This document shows, one piece after another, positions 13,501 through 24,572 of a stretch of 64,000 nucleotides of DNA. The notes under the pieces are model-generated. The model was not told the origin of the DNA and ran no database searches. It was given only the letters and a program-made list of their open reading frames with translations. Position 1 is the stretch's first letter. Each line of letters begins with the position of its first letter. The translations under genes were made by a program, and so were the position numbers. This stretch comes from Catenaria anguillulae PL171 (Eukaryota; Blastocladiomycota; Blastocladiomycetes; Blastocladiales; Catenariaceae): positions 32,542 through 96,541 of the forward strand of contig MCFL01000087.1 of the NCBI GenBank assembly GCA_002102555.1, in the 5' to 3' direction.

Positions 13501-13952
13501 CGTCCGAACACCAGTACTATGCCGAGGACGCGTACGGGTACCTGCCCATGGCATCCGGGTCGGGTGGTGGTCCTCGCTGGAATCCGGCCCGTGGATACTC
13601 GGACCTTGTTGACGACGTGTACAGGCACGGCGGGCAAGCACCCGCGCTGCCACCGCCTCCTGCATCGGCAAGACACTTTGCTCGGCACTCGGCGGCCGCG
13701 TATTACCAGCAGCATCAACCACCGACGTATCCGCCGCACCAAGAGCATCCACGGTACGATCCGCGCGACGTGGCCGCGACCATCCATCAAGGGCACCCGC
13801 AGCAGCTGCTGCAACAGTATCCGCGGTACGATGATGTTGGAATGGATGAGGAGATGGATTTTGCTGCGGCAGTTCATGTTTCCAAGCGCAGGAGGGTCAT
13901 GTCACCTACTGAGGCCGACAATGGTGGTGGTGGCGGTGCGGCACATCAGTAG
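10516..13952 (+). CDS. C2H2 zinc-finger transcription factor with coiled coil
   Basis: Two exons, 10516-11555 and 11624-13952, with a 68-nt intron (GTACGC...TTACAG), give 1,122 residues. Three consecutive fingers sit around residues 310-395: CDQCGIGFSRFQNLKSHMLTH, CEECGQAFSRLHDLK|RHQRLH and CSNCFRSFARLDALNRH. The intron falls inside finger 2 and restores it exactly, which confirms the splice. HTGARPF is a standard finger linker; finger 3 ends in a C2HC-like form. The flanks are long Ser/Ala/Gly-rich disordered segments. Near residue 870 there is a predicted coiled coil (MHRRLDMLMQDNLWLRSRI and on), suggesting dimerisation. A basic KRRRVMSP motif near the C terminus could be a nuclear signal. 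Role: nuclear, sequence-specific DNA binding, targets unknown. ATG 10516 has good context (GCC ATG G). Confidence 0.88.
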
Positions 13953-14887
13953 GTAGATCCATATCTTTGTTGGTTTATTTGTCATTCCAACCATGTGTTT
14001 CTTCCATCACGGATTTCCTTTTTCTTTATTCCCCCCCCCCCCCCGGACCACATCTTGTGATTTATGCTTGACCTTGGTACTTTGCATATAGTTTCTTCCC
14101 TCAGTTGTCCCTCTTTTCACTGATCTTTTCAGCGTTCATGTATTTGTCAGTTTGTGTGCGTGTGTGTGTCATCATTCCGCATCCCAATACCTTCCCATCG
14201 TCGCTTCAGTGTCAAATCTGTCTGCCATGCTGTCTCGTCCGTTGCTCGTCCGGCCAGCTCATGTCAATGTACCTGCCTATTTCATCGTTTCACAAGATTT
14301 TCGGACATCGCATTGCTTGGAGGATTCCTTCACGGTTGGTGAGTGAGTGACAGTGGCATCGGATGTGCATGGACGCTTGTAGAACGTTCTGACACCTTCT
14401 GTGCGAATATGACGGCTGTTTTGGACTCTTTTGGAAGACATGCGGAATCAAATGCCGAAAACGAAAGAAGTGCCTTCGAACACGCCCTTTCCTGTTTGGG
14501 AAAGTCAACGCGTCTCAAAACGTATTTTTGTCAAATGGACGCACACACTATTCATAAATAGTACCAGTGGCGAGAGTTTACACGACTCGGCACGAGTGCT
14601 GCGGCCAAACAACGTTCTTTTCAAACGTGTGCCACTCGGGCAGGTCTTGGCACTCGGGGTTCGAGTGAGGGTACAAATACTGAGACCCTCCCTCTCCACT
14701 TCTGCTGCCGGTGTCTGTCACCCAAGTCAACTTGATGCTCCATCACCTTATCGACATTCATTCACCGCAAAAGCATCCCAGGTATGAAATGCATCCGATT
14801 CAAGTATATACATGCTTCCCCAACAAGACATCAACTCACTCGCCCCTTTCCATGTTGTCAATCGTGCTGCGAGAGCAGATACACATC
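13953..14887. other. Intergenic and leader of the C2 gene
   Basis: This holds the 3'UTR of the zinc-finger gene, a run of 14 C at 14031-14044, and the leader of the C2-domain gene. A GTATGA at about 14783 and an AGCAG at about 14879 could bound a 5'UTR intron ending just before the C2 start codon. Confidence 0.4.
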
Positions 14888-15535
14888 ATGTCGTCGCACG
14901 ATGAAGCCATGCGCATCCATCAGCAGCAAATCAACGCCGTGCTGCAAGCCGAGCAAGATCTGATTGCCGTGCAAAAGCAAAAGTACGAGTCCGAGACTGG
15001 CCAAGCGTGGCCCGGCCCGCAACCATACCAAGTGGGCGGTGGCCACCACGAGCAGCACCAGCACCAGCACCAGCCACCTGCGGCCGAGGGTGGGTACCAA
15101 TACCAGCAGCCGCCCGCAGAATGTCTCCAGCCTCCGCCGCCGCCGCAATTCCACCTCAACAAGCTCATCATAGAACTTGTGGAGGCGCGCGATCTCCCAA
15201 AGACAGACTTCTTGTCTGAAATCGACCCATACGTCATTGTGACTGCCGGTTCCGAGCGCCACAAGTCCAAGGCCTTCAAGGATGCCGGATGCAACCCAAA
15301 CTTTGGCAACTTGCAAATGCACGTGCCCGTGGGCGGCGAGACGGACGAGGTGGTGCTTGAGGCGTGGGACAGCAACAAGTTTTTGGCCGACGATTTCTTG
15401 GGCCGCGGGTCGTTTTACATCAACAACTCGGGGCTGCGTAGGGGCGAGGCCCAGGATTTCTGGATGTGTCTTGTGGGTGACGATGGCCAGACTCGGTGTG
15501 GCGAAGTGCATTTGAGGGTGTCGCCGTGTCAGTAA
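14888..15535 (+). CDS. Small C2-domain protein
   Basis: A single exon of 215 residues. Residues 1-35 form a helix-rich start (MSSHDEAMRIHQQQINAVLQ), followed by a Gln/His/Pro-rich linker to about residue 90. The rest is one C2 domain: KLIIELVEARDLPKTDFL, EIDPYVIVTAGSERHKSKA, then VVLEAWDSNKFLADDFLG. Acidic residues occur in the expected calcium-binding loops (KTD, EID, AWD, ADD), so calcium-dependent membrane binding is plausible. A C2 domain alone behind a Q/H-rich tail resembles small plant and fungal C2 proteins that act as membrane adaptors. The frame is open further upstream, but ATG 14888 starts right after a likely 5'UTR intron and begins the conserved-looking part. Confidence 0.8.
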   Translation: MSSHDEAMRIHQQQINAVLQAEQDLIAVQKQKYESETGQAWPGPQPYQVGGGHHEQHQHQHQPPAAEGGYQYQQPPAECLQPPPPPQFHLNKLIIELVEARDLPKTDFLSEIDPYVIVTAGSERHKSKAFKDAGCNPNFGNLQMHVPVGGETDEVVLEAWDSNKFLADDFLGRGSFYINNSGLRRGEAQDFWMCLVGDDGQTRCGEVHLRVSPCQ

Positions 15536-15670
15536 ACCGGAGGCCGTGCAAATCAAGTCGCGTGCAGTCCTCGGTCGATGATGAATGACGGAGTAAGCTT
15601 GCATCGTGAAGGTGGCGGCAGGCATTGTGGTGTCTGAACGGCTGTGCGTCATGTCCATGTGTTTCAATGT

Positions 15671-15697
15671 ATGGTTGATGCAAAGTGTTCGTGTCGC
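15671..15697 (+). repeat. 27-bp repeat, left arm of inverted pair
   Basis: ATGGTTGATGCAAAGTGTTC and the next seven bases match perfectly, in reverse complement, the sequence at 17116-17142. The pair brackets the short gene at 16.0-16.8 kb. Confidence 0.8.
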
Positions 15698-15999
15698 GGA
15701 ATCTTTCGTGATGTCCGACGAGACCCTTCCCGACGACTCGGAGCTTTGCGGGGAAGTGAGAACCACCCAGTTGCTATTTTGTCAACGCCACCCAATGCAA
15801 ACCAATTTGACCCACTTGTTCCACATTTGCACGGGAGGATTTATCGATCGGGTGACCTCACCTCTCGCACCGCAAAATCGAGCATGTCGCCTTCGGCGAT
15901 CGTGAAGGAGAGACAGATCAACAGGGCACGCCCACAACGCGCCAGCAGCGTAAAAACGCCCGCCAGGCCGGGAGACCTGGCTTACGACGAGAGGAATGA

Positions 16000-16791
16000 A
16001 TGGCCGCCCACTCAATGAACGCTATGTCCAATGAAAATACTGGCAGCAGCCCTGGGCAACCAGCGCGGTCCCCAATCAAACGGCGGCAGAGCAAGAAGAG
16101 GCGGTATGAAAGTCTGTCGCGCGCCGGCAACGAAGCCCAGGCCGCCAAGCGACAACAAACCAAGGCGCCCGCCGCCAGCGCGAGACCTGCTTCGCTGCAT
16201 CTTCCCGATGTCGACTGGCAGTTTGACCCAGAATCGCCACGCGTCATACCTGTCCCTCCTTCAACATGGCCCTCAGCCTCGGTCGCTGCCTCGGCCTCGG
16301 TCTCGACCCATGCCGACGCGACTCCTCCCCAACCGTCTTCTCCCGACCAGCCCATTCCAGCTCAAACTGCACAACTCTCCAATGCCCCTCCCTTCATGCT
16401 CGCAGGACCCCTGCATAACCATGACTTTGTATACAGATACGCAACTTCCGTAGCTGCGGCCGCTTTGCATCCGTTTACAACCTCGTCCAAAACGACGCCG
16501 CGCTCGCTGCGCACATTGTCCGCTCCTACCGCTCACACCGCGGCGTCACCAAGAACGACTTGCAAAAGTTGGTGGAAAAGTTTTTGGACAAGATCAAGGT
16601 CGAGAAGGCCTCCGCTTTGGAAGAGCGTCATTATGTCCTTTTGCAGCAGCTGTTGCGTAGGATCCATCAAGACGCAGAGGAGGCAGAGCAGGCAGGGAGC
16701 GAGGGAAGCGACCAGTTGCGTGCGGTGCTTCGGGGGGGGGGGGGGCGAGCTGTTGGAGGAAGACGGGATGGAGATTGACGGAGCCGAGTGA
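16000..16791 (+). CDS. Uncharacterised basic/acidic protein, frame switch at poly-G
   Basis: The first frame starts at ATG 16000 and has a bipartite nuclear-signal-like patch (KRRQSKKRR) followed by Pro/Ala/Ser-rich sequence. From about 16437 the plausible coding frame changes to one reading FASVYNLVQNDAALAAHIV, then a helix-rich KNDLQKLVEKFLDKIKVEK and EERHYVLLQQLLRRIHQ; an intron ending at TATACAG (16436) or CCGTAG (16453) would explain this, though I found no strong donor. At 16732-16745 a run of 14 G switches the frame again: after it the first frame gives a sensible acidic end, GELLEEDGMEIDGAE. A 13-G tract would join these. I recognise no family; a small nuclear protein is the best guess. 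Confidence 0.5.
   Translation: MAAHSMNAMSNENTGSSPGQPARSPIKRRQSKKRRYESLSRAGNEAQAAKRQQTKAPAASARPASLHLPDVDWQFDPESPRVIPVPPSTWPSASVAASASVSTHADATPPQPSSPDQPIPAQTAQLSNAPPFMLAGPLHNHDFVYRYATSVAAAALHPFTTSSKTTPRSLRTLSAPTAHTAASPRTTCKSWWKSFWTRSRSRRPPLWKSVIMSFCSSCCVGSIKTQRRQSRQGAREATSCVRCFGGGGGELLEEDGMEIDGAE
16732..16745 (+). repeat. 14-G homopolymer inside coding region
   Basis: An uninterrupted run of 14 G between a helix-rich frame upstream and an acidic C-terminal frame downstream. The two frames connect only if the run is one base shorter or two longer. Confidence 0.9.
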
Positions 16792-17115
16792 TTGCAGTAA
16801 GGAGTATCTCCGCTTGCCCATCCTTGTATTCTATATTGTGTTTATTCGCTTTGGATATCACCGTTGATCCCCCTGGTCAAGCATCATCATTGATCATGTG
16901 TCACGAACAAGGCCCAGGCAGCTTTCGACTCACCTTCTGGAAATGGACCAGTGGGTGGGTTCCAGAACAACCTAAATGCTCCCGTAGATAACCATTTTTC
17001 ACCCTTCTGGATCGATTGCGGGGGCTTGCAATGCGCAAAACGCCCCAGCTCTGTCGCACTTTTGGGGCTGGTGCCGGGGCTCGTCGGAACTTTTGAACAA
17101 AAAAATGCACAGGGG

Positions 17116-17142
17116 GCGACACGAACACTTTGCATCAACCAT
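17116..17142 (-). repeat. 27-bp repeat, right arm of inverted pair
   Basis: Perfect reverse complement of 15671-15697. Flanking bases differ, so the shared unit is short. Confidence 0.8.
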
Positions 17143-17155
17143 ATTGTCATTCCCC

Positions 17156-17207
17156 ATGGCTTCAGAAAAGATATGGGCGGGCCCACATATCTCGTTTTGC
17201 ATGAATG
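17156..17207. repeat. Dispersed short repeat with 20-bp palindrome
   Basis: Three parts: block A, ATGGCTTCAGAAAAGAT (17156-17172); a near-perfect palindrome ATATGGGCGGGCCCACATAT (17171-17190); and block B, CTCGTTTTGCATGAATG (17191-17207). Blocks A and B recur at 18422-18474 in rearranged orientation. Confidence 0.7.
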
Positions 17208-17486
17208 CGTTCTGTTTGAATCAATTGAATGTTCGAGTTGTTCGCGTCGATTTGAGCGTGTTTGTCGGCTCCGTTGACACTTGGCAGCAGGTCGTGGCGT
17301 GCTGGTAAGGATCGGATGGGTACTGGTTCCACTGGAAAGCCACCTCCATCTAACATCCATCTCAGCTCTCCGGCAGATACACATGACAGTCTATGTATTA
17401 CTTCTGTACTACTCGCCAGTCATCCCATTTTTCTCCCGCATCGCTTCATCAATCGGAACCTTTGCCACACCTCGAACCGCCGCTTC

Positions 17487-17943
17487 ATGTCTCGCCGAAA
17501 GTCGTCGACGTCGACCCACTCGGCCATGCGCCGCCTCAACCCACGGGCGTACGCCCCGGATGGTTCTGCTCCTGCCGCCGCCGCTCCCATGGCGTCGACG
17601 GCCCCGCCATCTCGCCAGCCCCAATATGCCAACGCTACATTCAAGTGGGCTGTGTGTCATGATATGAGCCGATCATCGACTCGAAAGCTATTTTCTCTCG
17701 GACGCTCTCATGGCGGGTGGTGCGGATTTCATGTTGAAGGCAATTGACATCGACCCATCCACGTTCCAGGAGTTCTAGCAAGCCATGCATGAGGCAAACA
17801 AGGTTACTTTCCACAGTTTGCGGGAGAGCCGTGCTGTGCGCGACTTGCAAGCACAAGTACAGCATGCAGCGACCCAAGTCCAACAGGCTAACGTTGCGAT
17901 TGAGGCGTCAAACGCCGTGGAGGGCGACGGACGGGGCTGTTGA
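17487..17943 (+). pseudogene. Decayed coiled-coil protein gene
   Basis: A frame opens at ATG 17487 with MSRRKSSTSTHSAMRRL, then Ala/Pro-rich sequence and ATFKWAVCHD. Protein-like sequence then shifts frame and continues as SDALMAGGADFMLKAIDIDP, is cut by a TAG at 17776-17778, and carries on in the same frame as a heptad-like segment (SLRESRAVRDLQAQVQHAA and on) to a TGA at 17941. The persistence of a good coiled coil past a stop, plus the frame change, marks a broken gene. The family is not recognised. It sits between two copies of the A/B repeat. Confidence 0.5.
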
Positions 17944-18421
17944 TCTGCTCGAGGATGGCTCGTCAGCAGAGGACGAGCCTTGATTTTTTGATTGTACTCA
18001 CTGCCAGCTTTTTCCTTTTTATTCTTGTTCTTTTCCGTTTCCTTTCAGCTCACCGCCCGCTGTTATTTTTTTCCTTTGCGTGCCTCATTCCTGTCAACTT
18101 GTCTTTTCCCCCTTTCTGGTTTTTTTTTTTTTTTTTTTGGACGGCTGCACTGTGGCTGCTCGCCGTTGGTTTGATGCTCACATTCACCTGCCTTTGCTCG
18201 CGCTGTCGTCTTTTTTCCTCAAAATGGTCGCCTGTACCTCTCTGTACATTAGTAAAAACATGGATTTTTTTCGCCGTGGGCTTCCGTACTAGTAGACTGC
18301 AGTGCATGGGTGGCTTGGCCTTCAAGGACTCTCACCCTGATCCCTGCCTGAGCCAGTGAGCCTCAGGCAATGAGAATGCATACTTTTGTCATTTGCAAAC
18401 AGGCCACTAACGATTGGAATA

Positions 18422-18474
18422 CATTCATGCAAAACGAGTTATGTCGACCCCCCCATAATGGCTTCAGAAAAGAT
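18422..18474. repeat. Second copy of A/B repeat, one block inverted
   Basis: Block B appears in reverse complement (CATTCATGCAAAACGAG, 18422-18438), followed by a diverged middle (TTATGTCGACCCCCCCATA) and block A in forward orientation (18458-18474). Relative to the copy at 17156, block A is flipped with respect to block B. Confidence 0.7.
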
Positions 18475-19545
18475 GATTCGTTCCTGTCATCGCCACAAAT
18501 GGTGTTCGCCTCTGTGTTCGCCTATTCGGCTAAGCGCTTACCTCCCCCTTCTCCCGCCGAGCGACAACTTCATCCTCGCTGCCCCCGAATGGCTGCCAAA
18601 TGATGGGCGATGACGCAAGTTGACAAACCGACGACGCTTTTTGCGCTTATGTGTGCCCACGTGTCCTCTGTGACGCCGCGCGTTCTCCAGCTGTGCCACA
18701 CAGCCATGACATCGATGCGACGAGGACAGATGATGTGAAAAGCCGAGCCGAGGCATGCGGCGAAGCCATAAATCCTCAAACGCGAAAAGGAATCTTCGAC
18801 AATACACGGAATCTGCGCGGGCAACACTTTTCGAGCCGGCACTGAAGGAGATCATTCAGAGGGAGGGGGATACCTGATTCATTTGGACATGTCAATGCAC
18901 ACGCGGATTGACCTGCTTTCAGTTTGGCGGGGAAAGCTTCTCTGATTCTCTGAAGGTCTCCATTTGCTGCATAAAAAGCACGAGACGCCCCGGTCGCCAT
19001 CACACCTTCTCCGTTCCCCTCCCCACTTCAGCCCCTTGCATCCCGAGTTCTGCTTGGACCCAGACCGTTAACTGTGCTGCGCCTTCATTGATATATCCAC
19101 CACCGGGTTACTGAATTTCAGACTCTCCACCGTACCTGGGTCAATACCATGTATGTTCCTTCCGGCATCGAGTGATGCTCATCCGGCCGGCGGCACCTGC
19201 CCAAATCAGCACATCCGAGTTATACATTCCCGTGACCATGCCAGCCAACCCTGCCTACGGTTGTTGTTTCGTTCCCCCCCCCCTATGTCGGCATATGCAT
19301 CTCCACTTTGCCGCCAAAGCCACGGTCCCCAGGCTCCATGCGTGCGGAAAATTCATGCCGGAGGCAGTTTGGCATCCTCGCGCCACAGACTGGCTCCTGG
19401 TTCGCCCAACCGTGCAGTCTTGGTGGTCTTGCGACATGGCATCTGTGATCAAGAAGGAGCTAAATAACTAATAGAGCCTTGTGGCTTGCTTCTGTTTCCT
19501 TTCATTGCAGCTCTGGTCGGCATTTTGGACTTGAAAGTAATTACC
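18475..19545. other. Intergenic, no gene seen
   Basis: Upstream region of H15 copy 2. It holds a 10-C run near 19274-19283. Open frames here are short and overlap on both strands. Confidence 0.45.
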
Positions 19546-22261
19546 ATGTCACAGCTTCCGGCAGCCGGACCTCCACGGAACGCGAATGGGTCTGACCCGG
19601 TCGGCCGCATTCAAGGCTGGTTCAGCGTTTTTGATTTGCAAAGGTCTGTCCACTTCACATGTATTTACTGTGCTGGACTTGACTTGGTTGGATTCTGATC
19701 ATGTGCACGGAACATGATGATCTATCCACATCTGTCTGCCATCAGTCGCGGTCGTGACGATGACCTTTCCAACGCAGCATTGACCGGCAGCGAGCTCGCC
19801 CAAGACTCGACCTCACCTTGTCCCTCCGAGTCGGCGCCAACATTCAAGTTGCCGTTGCAGGTTCATCGCGTACGTTGTTGTTGCACTTGGGTGCTGCTCA
19901 TTCATTCCCGGGCGGTTTCTGTCTTTGTGCTTCCTCCCGCATGTGCCCGCAAAGTCAAAGTCGGTCGCAACGCTAGTGATGAATGTGACGTGATTTGCCA
20001 CACGTATATTCTGATCACTCTGGGCTTGTGGCGTGTCCTTTCGCTGGAGCGTCGACCTCGATTGCTTGAAGCTCGCCTTTGTCCCATGTATTCCACTCCA
20101 CTGTATGTGAATGGCATTCTCACCCAGAGCAATCACTTCATCATTCCTGCGCGTCACTCGCTATTCATACCCCTCCAGGAGCAACGGTCCTCATTGCCTT
20201 CATCGGTTCTGGCACAGGCGCCCACGTCTGTCACGCACAAGAGACACACCAGTTCCCATGACAACCGCCCACTGCTTCATGCTCCAGAATGTCCCGCTCA
20301 AGACGGAATCGGCGATTCGGACTGGACGCCATTCTCACCGAGCGACTGGTTGGCGCAGAATGTCGCCACTTCAGTACCGCCGCCACCCACTTCGAGTGCA
20401 GTTGCCGGTGCGGATTGGCCGTGGGCCTTGGGCGACCGATTGGGATTGTTGCCACCGAGCGAGACGTCTTCAAGTACAATTGTTTTGCCTGCACCCGTCA
20501 GAATCCCGGTCGGATCGGATCTCGACGCTCAAGTGCAAGCCACTACAGCGACGTCACGCCCAGAGCCAATGGTAACGATACCTTCACAGGATGATGATCA
20601 ATCGATTCAAGGCGAGTCGAGTGACAAGCGGCCGTCCCTCGTGACGGACCGTGACGGGATCCCAAGCTATGAGGGCATGATTGTGGAGGCGATCCAGGCG
20701 CACCAAGTGGAGCACGAGCAGAGCTTTGCCAACGTTCCGTTTGGTGGCATTCACCCAAAAGCGATATATCGATACATTGGCCAGTGCGCTTGTTCTCTCA
20801 CTCCTTTGCACCGTTTAACAAGCATGTGCAACGCTCATCTCACTATTGCACTCACCTTGCAGGCAATACTCGCACCATCTTCCGTTGACCTACCGTGATT
20901 CCGCCCATCAAGCACTCAAACGCGCATTTCGCAAGCGCCTCGTCTTGCGTGACCACAGCATGTATCGCATCAATCCAGAGTTTGGCGGCCGCGTTGCTCG
21001 TGGTCGGGCAAAGATTGGCGTGCTTTCGTCGTCCTCGCCCAAGTTTCTCGATTCTCGGAACGAGTGCCTGGGTGATGATTACCTCTGCAGTGTGCGGCAG
21101 CAGGCTCCGGACGTCTGCTCGATTTTGCCGACTGGACCATCTTTTGGTGAAGCCGCAGTCGGACCGCCAGTCTCGAATTCGGCGAGTCGTATCCCTATGC
21201 AGCCGGTTCCGTCATCGACGATTCTTCAGGACGTACAAGAGCTGATTCCTCATTCCCACCCGCAGTACCCGACAAGTGTTCTTCCCTCAACATATTCCAC
21301 TTATACCATTCCATCACCCTCGAGCGCATGCCCATACCCAGTGCTTGATGCAAGATTGCCCGCCATTCCGTCGGCTACTCACCAACTACTCCCACCTGCC
21401 TTGTCACTTCCAAACATTCATCGGCAGCTTGATTCCAGACTTGGCCACTCTATCTCACCGCTGGACGTGTTTCCTTCCATTTCGCCGTTGGATCAGTTGA
21501 ATGCTTTACACCCAGTCTCGCCAGTGGCCCAAGTCCCGTCGTCGCACCTTCAATCGCCATCCCAATCTGCGATATCCAGTGCATCAACCATACACTCGAG
21601 CCTGTTCACTCCTCACATCAGCAGGCACCACGTCATGTCCCCTCTACTCATGTCGCCAACCTTGCCAGCGGCGCTCATGTCACCAACTTCTCCAGCGCTC
21701 GTGTCTCCCACATCGCCTGCATTTTCTCCATGGCTCGCGCATGCCCCGGTGGATCATGCATTGACCACATCGATCGCGGGCCACCCACCCGTTGCGCCGT
21801 CCACCACATCATGCATGTCGCCGCCCACACCAGTAACGTCCAACTTGACGTACCTTCTCCCTGGACAAATGACTGGGGCTACCGATGGGTGGACGTACGA
21901 GCCGCTGACGCCAAGCATGGACTACCTATTGGGTGACCCAGGCGCACTGCCTGGTCCTGTTCCACCTCCTCCACCGCCGCCATCACATGGTGACACCATT
22001 GCATCCGTGCGTACACGAGCAGGTGTCGACGTCGTAGCCCAATCGCATTTCGCAAATGGACGCCCCGAGTCGCACCGCCCACCTTCCCACGAGTGGCACG
22101 CGTCGTTTGTGCGGCAGCCGCACGTGATGCCGCCACGGGCGTATCTGAAGGAGCAACTTGGGCCGGACCATTCGGCGGGGTACATGAGTGCGTCAGACGA
22201 GGTGATGCACCACGGCGAGGACTTTGTGCTGATTCCCTTGTTTCGAGCGCCGGTCGATTAG
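19546..22261 (+). CDS. Linker-histone-like (H15 winged-helix) protein, copy 2
   Basis: ATG 19546 (ACC ATG) starts exon 1, MSQLPAAGPPRNANGSDPVG, ending at 19643; the next exon begins at 19746 in frame (SRGRDDDLSNAAL). At least one more intron is likely between about 19870 and 20190. The domain exon ends at 20783 and the last exon is 20863-22261, around a 79-nt intron (GTGCGC...TTGCAG) in phase 2. The joined domain reads IPSYEGMIVEAIQAHQ, HPKAIYRYIGQQYSHHLP, YRDSAHQALKRAFRKRLVL and MYRINPEFGGRVARGRAKIG. The intron sits at exactly the same codon and phase as in copy 1. A long Pro/Ser-rich tail with repeated (S)PTSPA units follows (about 400 residues). Nuclear DNA or chromatin binding is inferred from the domain only. 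Confidence 0.78.
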
Positions 22262-24572
22262 GGATCATACCAGGCAAGAGGTGGCGGGCAACCATTGAGG
22301 TGAGATGAGTGCAATTGGCGAGCGATTCCAACAGACGGTGACGTATGGAACGGGGATGACGATGTATCGCCGCTCAAGCTCGCAAGTGTAGTACCACACA
22401 TTTGTATTTATCTAACGTTTTCTGTGACCAGCCGATTGTATATCCATGTCACATTGCCTCTTGTTGTTTGGCTCCACATCCTGTTTTTTTTCTTCTTCAA
22501 ATACCTCCTTTATTGCTGTTGTGCGCAGCATACTTATTTGATGTGATGACTTCTGCCGGTCGTCCGCTCCATCATTCGTATCTCATTCCCATATCCCTTG
22601 GCGTGCGTCTTTTTCTTCTCCTACATACCTGGCCAGCAGTTACCATAGCGCGTCGCGGAATCTAAGGACACGATGTTTTGTTGGCTTGATGTCGCTTCGG
22701 AACCGCCATGCAGTGGAGTGATGAGACCTTTGCAAGTTGGATTCTGAGACTGGTATTTACTATGTGTGATGGACTTGTCTGCCCTGCTGGATATCCTTGT
22801 CCCGCCATAGACGCATTCGGCCAAACCGCACGCAAGGTCTCGATTCAGTTACACGCTCTGGATCACTGTAGCTCGGCATGTCCATGGTGACTACACTTGC
22901 TGATCCCTCGTCCCTCGCTCGAATGGATCAGTTATTCTGCTGGGAACACAGCTTCACCGACTCGGATGGAATATCTGGGCATGATTCAGTAGGAAATACG
23001 GAGACTGTGGCGCCGTGGGCCGCCGCGAGCAGCCACTTGTTCGCCCACACGTGCCAACAAGCTGCGGAGGGCTGCAAATGGACTCAACCGCAACTATGCT
23101 CGCACATGCTGCGCACACCTACCGCCGGCCGTCACCCGTGCTGCTCAGTGTGCTTGCAACGCGTGCCACCCATGTCTTCAATGACTCCGTTTGTGAAAGC
23201 TGTTGCTCATGATTGTCGAATCGATGTAGGGAAACGTTCTTTCGACCCCATGCAGCGGCCGGAAAAGTGGATTGACCCCCTGTGACTACGGTAGGTATAC
23301 TTCCTGGGAGGTTTATTGTGCCGCCAGGGCACCAGGGCCCACGGCATTGGTGCCACCGTGAGAGCGGCGAGTTGTCGGTTCGCTCGAGTTAACATCAAAT
23401 AGAAGAAGAAACAAACAAAGGAGGCCGCAGTCCCAGGACAACTTAATCGCATGCATGCAAAGGCAACAGCATGTTCTCGTTGCTTGAAAGGGGTACGGTC
23501 TAGTTCAAGCGCCTTTTCCTGTCAGTGGCAACTGTGAAGCCAAGGTTTTCAACCTCGTTTCACAAGAGACTGCTGTCGGCCCCGGCCAACAATCGTTCAC
23601 AGACCTCCAAGGGCTAGCTGGCTCCGAATTGATTCCGACAGGGTTGACCTTGTTCCATGAGCCTAGCTGCTGGCCCCAACTTGGCTCTTAGTCTTGGCAC
23701 CAGCATCCATGCACTGAATACATCGTCTCCCCCAGATATGTACCCATCTTGGGAGAACTGGGCAAAACGTGTAATGGCTGGCTGGATGTGACTCGGATTC
23801 AGATGCAAGCATCATAGCATCATGCTGCTTGATTCGAGCGAGTTTGATCCGTCCAAGAGCATTCAGGGATGGCATATATCAAACGAGTGATTACGTGCGC
23901 GGTATCGACATTGCCGAGAATCACATTGGGGCCGGCGGCGCTGGTGCAGGTGGTGCGAATGGGAAACGCGAAGGCTCGAGTGGCACCTGGAGCCAAAGCC
24001 TGGTAACCGGGGCTACAAGTCGTGTGACTGGATCATTCAAAGCTGGTGCTCAGGACGAACGTGAACCTGTATGCCTAACATGACCGCGATGTGCGCCACA
24101 ATAGACTCGTATTCATTGGCATGCCACCTCTCGTTGATACTTGTATTTATAGGTGGATTCTCCTCATCTTCGCCTCGGCGAGCATCTTCGATCACACACA
24201 GCAAGGAGCATCCAGCCGCCCTTGGCCCAGTTTCGGCGCCAACTCTTGATCCCTCTTGGTCTCAGCAACAATGGACCAATCTCGTACGGCATTCGAGGTT
24301 TTCATTTTCACTTCTTTTCTTCCTCGCCCTCGTCCCCCGTGCTCGCTTCTGAATCTTTATCTTGATTTGCACATTTACTCGCTTCTTCCGCTGGTGGGTG
24401 CCCGAGCCAAATGGTTCCGTGTTGATCACGGACGATTACCGTCCGTTGGCCATGATGTCGTGGCGCCCGCCCCCCCCCCCCCCTCGGATCTTGGGTTGAC
24501 GTCGCTGTGTACTTTGCGATCCAATGATTTATGTGTCTCTATGCGCGCCGACCGACATGCTAACTCTGGGCA
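22262..24572. other. 2.3-kb gap, no gene supported
   Basis: Between H15 copy 2 and the H15 pseudogene. It contains a run of 14 C at 24470-24483. Several frames of 60-135 codons exist on both strands but none has a recognisable domain or convincing splice structure. Confidence 0.4.

Noticed and set aside
22878-23285. 135-codon plus frame with several Cys residues
   Set aside because: Cys spacing fits no zinc-binding motif, there are no splice signals, and composition is not coding-like.
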